Origin: Haplosporangium gracile
Taxonomy: Eukaryota > Mortierellomycota > Mortierellomycetes > Mortierellales > Mortierellaceae
Reading direction: 5' to 3'
Assembly: GCA_015499985.1 (NCBI GenBank)
Contig: JAAAUF010000018.1
Coordinates: forward strand, 1-64,000
DNA length: 64,000 nucleotides
Shown: in pieces, positions 58,854 to 64,000 of the stretch
Position numbering within the stretch: position 1 is the stretch's first letter
Layout of the letters: each line of letters opens with the position of its first letter
The notes under the pieces: model-generated
Seen by the model: the letters and a program-made list of their open reading frames with translations, nothing else
The model's database searches: none
What the model was told of the DNA's origin: nothing
Made by a program: the position numbers and the translations under genes

Positions 58854-60739
58854 CTATCGACGGTGGTGGTTGGATTGAACGATGCTTTCAGCGAGGGCAA
58901 GGACAGTTCCAGCGCCCGAGGTAGCCAACCCCAAAGTGTGGGGCACATAACGGAATATATCCGAGATGTACTTGCACCCACTCCACATCTTTGCCCCCGC
59001 AGGCAATGCAGTTCCGAGAAGAGATTTGAAGCCCACCGAGTGGCCCAAAAAGTATGTCAGAGCAAACTTGAAGACAAAGTAGGATAGGCCAGAGGTTGTG
59101 TGCTTCGAGAGAAGGCCCGTTAGAGATTGTTTGTTTGATGAGGAGGAGAGGGAGGTGTCGACGTTGAAGACTTGGCTGAGTAGGGTTGGGAGGAGGAAGA
59201 ATGTGCCGTAGTAAGAGAAGAAGGGTTGCAGGAAATTGGGCCAGTTTGTGAGGAAGCCTAGGCATGATCCTCCCGATGTGTTCTAATGCAGGATATAAAT
59301 GTAGTGTTGATGTTAGTTTTTTTTTGCGCTTACCCGTTGTTTGCTAGAGATGACTGAAGGAAGGGAGAAAGGATTATTTTTACCTCGAGGTAAGCGTAGG
59401 CCTGAGAGAAGAAGACGGTCAACTCCAACATCAGCGTCAACCAGACAAACCCGCGACTTGTCGAGCCCAGCTATTAACATATCATAGAAATTTAAACAGG
59501 ATGTAAGCTGACTATGCCAAACAGGTATCTACGAGGATGTAAACAAAGGGGAACCATTTCTCAAGAGCACACTTACGTCCTGAAGCCATTTCCATGGCTT
59601 GGGGGTGTGCTGACAGAAATTGTCAACAACATAGTTCTTGAACGCATAGATGGCCTGCGTGTCCCAACCGTGGCCGTGGCCGTGGCCGTGGCGGTGTCGG
59701 TGATGCTTGCGGTGGCGATGGTGGCTTCCTTCTTCTTCGTCGTCCTCGTCGTCATCGTGATGAAGACGGCGACTGCGAAGCAGGTGAGAGGAAGAGTGCT
59801 CGCCCTGGTGTTGATGATGAGAGGAGGAGTGTCCGCTGTCGTGACGTGAGAAGGACGAATGATCCTTTGATCCACGTCTTCCTTCACTGTTCAAGGAAGT
59901 CGAGTTGTAATTGCTGCTACCCCTTCTACCACTGCCACCAGAAGGAGCGGCAGTAGTCGTAGTAACAGTACTCTTACCATGCGAAGAATTACCAGTGGTA
60001 AACTTAGCATGCAATGTCTCCTCTAACTGTTTTGCCAAATCCTTGGCTTCATGAAATTCCCCCTGCATGTGCTCCATAAACCCACGGACTTGTTGTTCTT
60101 CCAGCCCTTCGTCCTCAGTGTGTGAGAGGGAATGTGAGCCGCGGCGGGCGCCGCCAGAGGAGGAGGAGGAGGAGCGGGATTCTTTGGTGACGACAGTACT
60201 GGTGGTCTTTTTGCGCGGGGACAAACGTCCTGATGTGGAGGCCGAGTTGTCTTTGGTGGTGTAGGTTGTGGTCGTGGTCGTGGTTGTAGTACCATCGGGG
60301 CTGTCTTCGCGGATTAGGACTCGGAGGGATGGGTCGTTTGAGGTTGCAATGTGGGCCCTTTTTGATTAGTTGTAGGAGAATATAAACAAGAAAATAATAT
60401 GCGGGTAAGTTATTTTCTAGCACATGAACGTAGGCTATTTCTTTCGATCTGCTTCTTTTTCTTTATGCCTTGTTGTTGCATCGTTTTTCTGAAGGATGGA
60501 CTTACTTGATGCGTTCGACGATGTCTTCGCGAACGCCGTCTTCCGAGAGACCCAAGCTTGAGGCAAGTTCTATGCGAACATTCCAATAAAAAAGAAATGG
60601 GGTTGGTTTTTTGTGTTTGGTAAGAAAGCTACATAATGGTTGGATCGTGGGAAAGTATAGTGAGAGAGAGTGAGAAAAGAATGGGAGGGCTACCTTTGAG
60701 ATCGGCCTTGCGGCGTCGTGAGAGAGGTACAACAGACAT
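58854..60739 (-). CDS. SAP-domain protein with His-rich linker and C-terminal membrane segments (468 aa), 5 exons
   Basis: Coding joins, minus strand: 60739-60694, 60569-60506, 60357-59577, 59470-59384, 59282-58854; donors GTAGCC, GTAAGT, GTAAGT, GTAAAA; phases agree. The first two exons rebuild a SAP-like helix pair (RRRKADLKELASSLGLSEDG, then VREDIVERIKAH; residues about 9-40), a fold that binds DNA or RNA. A long disordered Ser/Thr region follows, with an Asp/Glu stretch and a His-Arg then His-Gly repeat (about residues 250-275). Three or four hydrophobic segments (FVWLTLMLELTVFFSQAYAY; FFSYYGTFFLLPTLLSQVF; YFVFKFALTYFLGHSVGF) make the C-terminus a membrane domain. The architecture fits an inner nuclear membrane or ER protein tethering chromatin, but no named family is recognised. 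Exon 3 acceptor (CAAAAAG) is weak, though a CTAAT branch-like motif precedes it. Confidence 0.75.
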
Positions 60740-61182
60740 AAAGTGCTGAAAGAGCGGTGAGGTAAAGACAGTGAAGATGGAAAGATGGGCGAAGAAAAGT
60801 GAAGAAAAGTGAAGAAAAGTGAAGAAAAGTGAAGAAAAGTGAAGAAAGTGAAGAAAGTGAAGAAAGTGAAAAAAAAAAGAAATGACCTTGTCGCGAAAGG
60901 AAGGACGAGCGATAAATTTTTTTTAGTCTTGTCGCGTCCAATTTGCAATGTTTCAGCGCGAGATCCAAAAATGACAGAGCTGGAAGGAAAAAACAAGAGT
61001 GCTGACTTTGGGGCAAGTGAGAATTCCCCTCACAAACAACCCTGAAGAGGGTTGCTTTCTTGTTCTTTCTTTCCTGTCACCTGGGAGTTTCGTCATAATG
61101 TGTTGATGAATAAAAGTGTACAGTTTATTTACAAGTGTATATATGAATCAATGACTTTCTCTACTTCGATGATGCTCCCAAC
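60740..61182. other. spacer between SAP-membrane gene and chitin deacetylase gene
   Basis: About 440 bp. Holds the upstream region of the SAP gene, with a striking tandem repeat, and the 3' end of the chitin deacetylase transcript, whose AATAAA signal reads on the minus strand near 61122-61127. Confidence 0.55.
60791..60867. repeat. GAAGAAAAGT decamer repeat changing to a 9-mer
   Basis: Five perfect copies of GAAGAAAAGT followed by three copies of GAAGAAAGT that have lost one A. It lies about 50-130 bp upstream of the ATG of the SAP-domain gene, so in its promoter or leader. Confidence 0.95.
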
Positions 61183-62253
61183 TTAAGGTGTGCAGGCGAC
61201 GGGCGGATTGGCAGCAGGGGCCTGGAAGGTCTGGTACCAGTTCCTGGGATCAGTGTCACCGAGGCACTCGGCAACAGTGACGAGCTTGTAACCAAGGCTC
61301 TTGACATAGGTAATCGACCAAGGGGTCAACTGGGTCACAGTGCGCTCATAGGTATCGTGCATCAATTGCATATGGTTGGCGCCCTTGGGGTGGGCGTTGA
61401 CAACATTGGTGACATTAGCTTGTTCCAAACGAGCGAGCTCGTCGTCTGAAAGCTTGTGGGGGTTGTTGTTGTCGTCGATATCGGCATCTCCGGTGGCAAT
61501 GTCCCAGGTGGCAATGACGTAGCCCAAGCCGGTCAACGTCGTCTGAACCTTGACATCGTTGGCGCTTCCGGGGGCAAAAGTGCCATCGCCATATGGGGGG
61601 CGCATGTAGCGGGGGACGACTCCAATGAGCTCGAGGAGGGCCTGTTCGACACGACGCATCTGGGTGGTAATCTGGGCGGGAGTTTGGGTGGTCAATGCGA
61701 CGTGGGACCAAGTGTGAGAGGCAATCTGATGGCCAGAGTTGTAGGCGCGACGAATGGCCGCACGGACGGCAGGGTCGTAGATGCATCCGTTGTTGTTTCC
61801 GTTGACAAAGAAGGTAGCCTTGACCTGCTCGCGGTCCAGAATATCGAGGAGTTGGTTGGTGTAGGTTGAGGGACCGTCATCGTAGGAGATGGAGTAAGTT
61901 CCAGGGACAACACAGTTGGTGTAGACACGGCCGGCGGTGGTGGCAGGGGCGGGTGCTGGGCCTGCCAGGGTGTAGTAGGGCAAGAGGGTTCCGTTGACCA
62001 TGGTGCCATTGTGCAATGGTGGAGGGGCTGGTGTAGGGGAGGGGGTGGGAGCACCGGAGGATCTTGCTGGGGCGGTGGTGATGGTAGGAGGCGCGTTTCC
62101 TCCGGTGGCGTTACTCGAGATACCGTTGGCATTGTTGTGGCTGCGAATTCCAAAATAGACACCAACGGCGACACCGGCCATGACGACGAGGGAGATGACG
62201 CTGATGAGGACCTTGTTCTTGGACTGCATTTCCTTCTTTTTTTCGAGAGACAT
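61183..62253 (-). CDS. membrane-anchored chitin deacetylase (polysaccharide deacetylase, CE4), 356 aa
   Basis: Single-exon gene, ATG at 62251-62253, stop at 61183. Short basic N-terminus and an uncleaved anchor helix (residues about 14-35, VLISVISLVVMAGVAVGVYF), then a Ser/Thr/Pro-rich stalk (about 45-80) and a NodB-type deacetylase domain (about 110-330). Motif 1 SYDDGP (123-128) gives catalytic and metal Asp; motif 2 HTWSH (180-184) gives the metal histidines; motif 3 RPPYG (218-222); motif 5 LMHD (297-300). Motif 4 reads TWDIATGDAD, without the usual Trp after the second Asp. The enzyme removes acetyl groups from chitin to make chitosan at the cell wall, a major wall polymer in this fungal group. 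A TATA-like TATATAAATA on the minus strand at about 62446-62455 lies 200 bp upstream. Confidence 0.9.
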   Translation of the reverse strand: MSLEKKKEMQSKNKVLISVISLVVMAGVAVGVYFGIRSHNNANGISSNATGGNAPPTITTAPARSSGAPTPSPTPAPPPLHNGTMVNGTLLPYYTLAGPAPAPATTAGRVYTNCVVPGTYSISYDDGPSTYTNQLLDILDREQVKATFFVNGNNNGCIYDPAVRAAIRRAYNSGHQIASHTWSHVALTTQTPAQITTQMRRVEQALLELIGVVPRYMRPPYGDGTFAPGSANDVKVQTTLTGLGYVIATWDIATGDADIDDNNNPHKLSDDELARLEQANVTNVVNAHPKGANHMQLMHDTYERTVTQLTPWSITYVKSLGYKLVTVAECLGDTDPRNWYQTFQAPAANPPVACTP

Positions 62254-64000
62254 AGTTGTTATGATGTGACTAAAGGCTGGATGATTAGGCGGTGGCTGTT
62301 GTGGCTGCTATGTGTTTATTGATGTAGTTGTTGTAGATAATGAGAAGAACTGGAGCTGCTGTTTGATGTTTGTTGCTGGGTATCGATGCTTGCTTGTGTA
62401 GCTTGACGAAGGGAAAAAAATACCGAGGGGGCATGCAATTTGATATTTATATAAGTGTCAAAACGGCGAAGAATGTTTACCGAGAGTTTTTTTTTTTTGT
62501 TGAGCGATGGTGGCCACTAAGGTCTGAGAAAACAGCAGCATTCTTTCTTACTGTGATCCAGGTCCTCTTCCTTCTCCCAGTTTTGACGGCGATGGACGCG
62601 CAGCTTTATTTTTAGAGAGGGGCAGAAGACAAGGGGATTGGGGGATTGAAGGAAAAGGGTACGAGTGAATAAAGAAGAAATCTATTCTGGCGGCTATGTG
62701 GCACGGCCTTTGCGTGGCACTGTTAGCGGAGGGAATGTGCGACAGACTGCGACAAGGTAGATGAGAGAAATAGTTAGCCAGGGACGACCAAGGAGGGATA
62801 GGGGGCATTCTAGAATGTCCAGTGCGGGGCGTGTTTCTTGACGAAGTTTTACAACGGCGAAGTCAAGAGTTGAGAGAGAGAGGGTCGAGTGACTGATGTG
62901 TACAGTGTGCATGTGCGTGGCTGGTTGTGTTTTTGTCGTCGCTTTTTTGCTCTTTTGGGCTGTGAGGGGTGTTTATCACGTTTTAGCATCCCATGCTCAT
63001 CTACTTTAATCTCATTTGCTGAACGCATAAGGCAGGAGAAGGGCATAATTACCAGGGTGGGCAAAACTAACCTGGTTGCTTTGCAGCGAAAGAAGTGCAG
63101 GTAAATTTGACAAGTACATCCTCCGTTTTCTAGGTAAATTTTGCGCAGCTTTTGACTGGCGTTCAAAGGAAAAAAAAATGAAGTCCAGACATGAGATTCG
63201 GACAGTTCGGCGAGTTTTTTTTTGTCAAACCAAGGGCTATATTGGCGCACACTAATTTCCAAAGGCTTTTTGCTCTCTTGTGTATGTGTACGCTCACGCG
63301 TACAATAAAAAAAAGGTCGATCGCAATGGTAAACGACAAGAGTTATGCACATGCTGTACCTGCACCTTTCTCCATTTTCCATGTTGCAAAAAGAATTTGC
63401 TTTGTTTGAGTTTTGGCTTTTTTCTGGTGTAAACGAGCGTGAGAGGAACCGTGGATAAGAAGACACCGTCAAAAGGATAGCTCGTAAGACTTTGTGAGGC
63501 CTTTTCAGGGTACCTAAAAGCCATCCTTGTGGGTTTCCACCCCTTTCAAAGTAGGGTGAGCCAACTTTTCCCTGCTTCTCGTTGAGATCTTTGTAAACAG
63601 AGAGAATTCATTTCACCGCTTGAGACAAAAAAATTGGCGCTCACTTTAACGCAAATTCTTTTTGCATGGACGCTGTACACGTAGACCTAAGCTTTGTCCC
63701 TTCACCGACTCGAAACTAGAGTGTTCCGTGAAGGGCAGCGAAGCAGGCCATTTCTCGTTTAGAGTACCGGGTGGAGTGAGCGTTGACCTTTGTCGTCGGA
63801 CTAGACAATGCAAGAAAAAGGAGATCGTGCTTGGTGACGAGAGAGAAGTACGGTTCACCGCTTCTTCTCTTTTCTCTCCTCTCTCGCCATGTCTTTCTCT
63901 TATTACTCGTTCGATTCCCCCCTGTTTTCAATCTCCCTCCCACCTTTGCTTGCTTGACGTTGTTTGTCATCAGCAGAACGAGAGAAATCTAAATGTGTGG
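62254..64000. other. terminal intergenic region, no recognised gene
   Basis: About 1.75 kb. Apart from the chitin deacetylase promoter, it shows AT-rich runs (for example T10 near 62488) and short frames without conserved motifs on either strand. The last 150 bp is CT-rich on the plus strand, like the leader of a gene starting beyond the window. Confidence 0.45.
62446..62455 (-). promoter_or_regulatory. TATA-like element of chitin deacetylase gene
   Basis: A TATATAAATA-like sequence about 195 bp upstream of the ATG, consistent with a strongly expressed wall-enzyme gene. Position and sequence only. Confidence 0.45.

Noticed and set aside
62849..63472. 207-residue minus-strand frame near the window end
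   Set aside because: Mixed composition with no motif, no signal or splice support, and overlapping frames on the other strand look equally random.

Overview
The window is nuclear DNA of a filamentous fungus, most likely an early-diverging one of the Mortierella type (Mortierellomycotina). This rests on many short GT-AG introns (about 80-170 bp), a local F-box/leucine-rich gene expansion, a chitin deacetylase, a SAM-RA MAP kinase kinase kinase, tandem GH89 enzymes, and CT-rich leaders upstream of start codons. The species is inferred, not proven. One run of 10 Ns (17479-17488) marks a scaffold gap.

Region 1 (1-13.7 kb) is an accessory F-box block: a decayed F-box/LRR pseudogene on the minus strand, an intact F-box gene (2724-4604), a frameshifted paralogue (4962-7203) and another intact F-box gene (7463-9712). 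An amino-acid transporter of the AAAP/Avt type follows (9932-11546, minus). Next come a small secreted cysteine-containing protein (12814-13104) and, overlapping its 3' end, fragments of yet another F-box/LRR gene.

Region 2 (13.8-22.3 kb) holds a 1137-residue F-box/WD40 protein (minus), the scaffold gap, a second small secreted cysteine-rich protein (18267-18551), about 1.8 kb with only uncertain coding fragments, and an Atg22-like vacuolar transporter (20342-22290).

Region 3 (22.4-29.7 kb) is a tandem pair of alpha-N-acetylglucosaminidase (GH89) genes on the minus strand with identical intron positions. Both carry a fungal insertion with a polybasic site.

Region 4 (31.8-44 kb) is housekeeping: PWP2 (ribosome biogenesis; a GC-AG first intron after an 18-nt first exon), divergent from a HEM25/SLC25A38 mitochondrial glycine carrier, then a Bck1-type MAPKKK on the minus strand.

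Region 5 (46.5-64 kb) is dominated by a giant eight-exon gene (46517-58680; 3688 residues) made of about fifteen ASH/MSP-like immunoglobulin repeats. It is followed by a SAP-domain membrane protein and a membrane-anchored chitin deacetylase, both on the minus strand. The last 1.7 kb holds no recognisable gene.

Functional themes: ubiquitin-ligase substrate adaptors (F-box), vacuolar amino-acid export (Avt-like and Atg22-like), cell-wall signalling and remodelling (Bck1-like kinase, chitin deacetylase), glycan turnover (GH89 pair) and core growth (PWP2, HEM25). Exon joins were worked out by hand from splice motifs, reading phase and family similarity; no database search was run.
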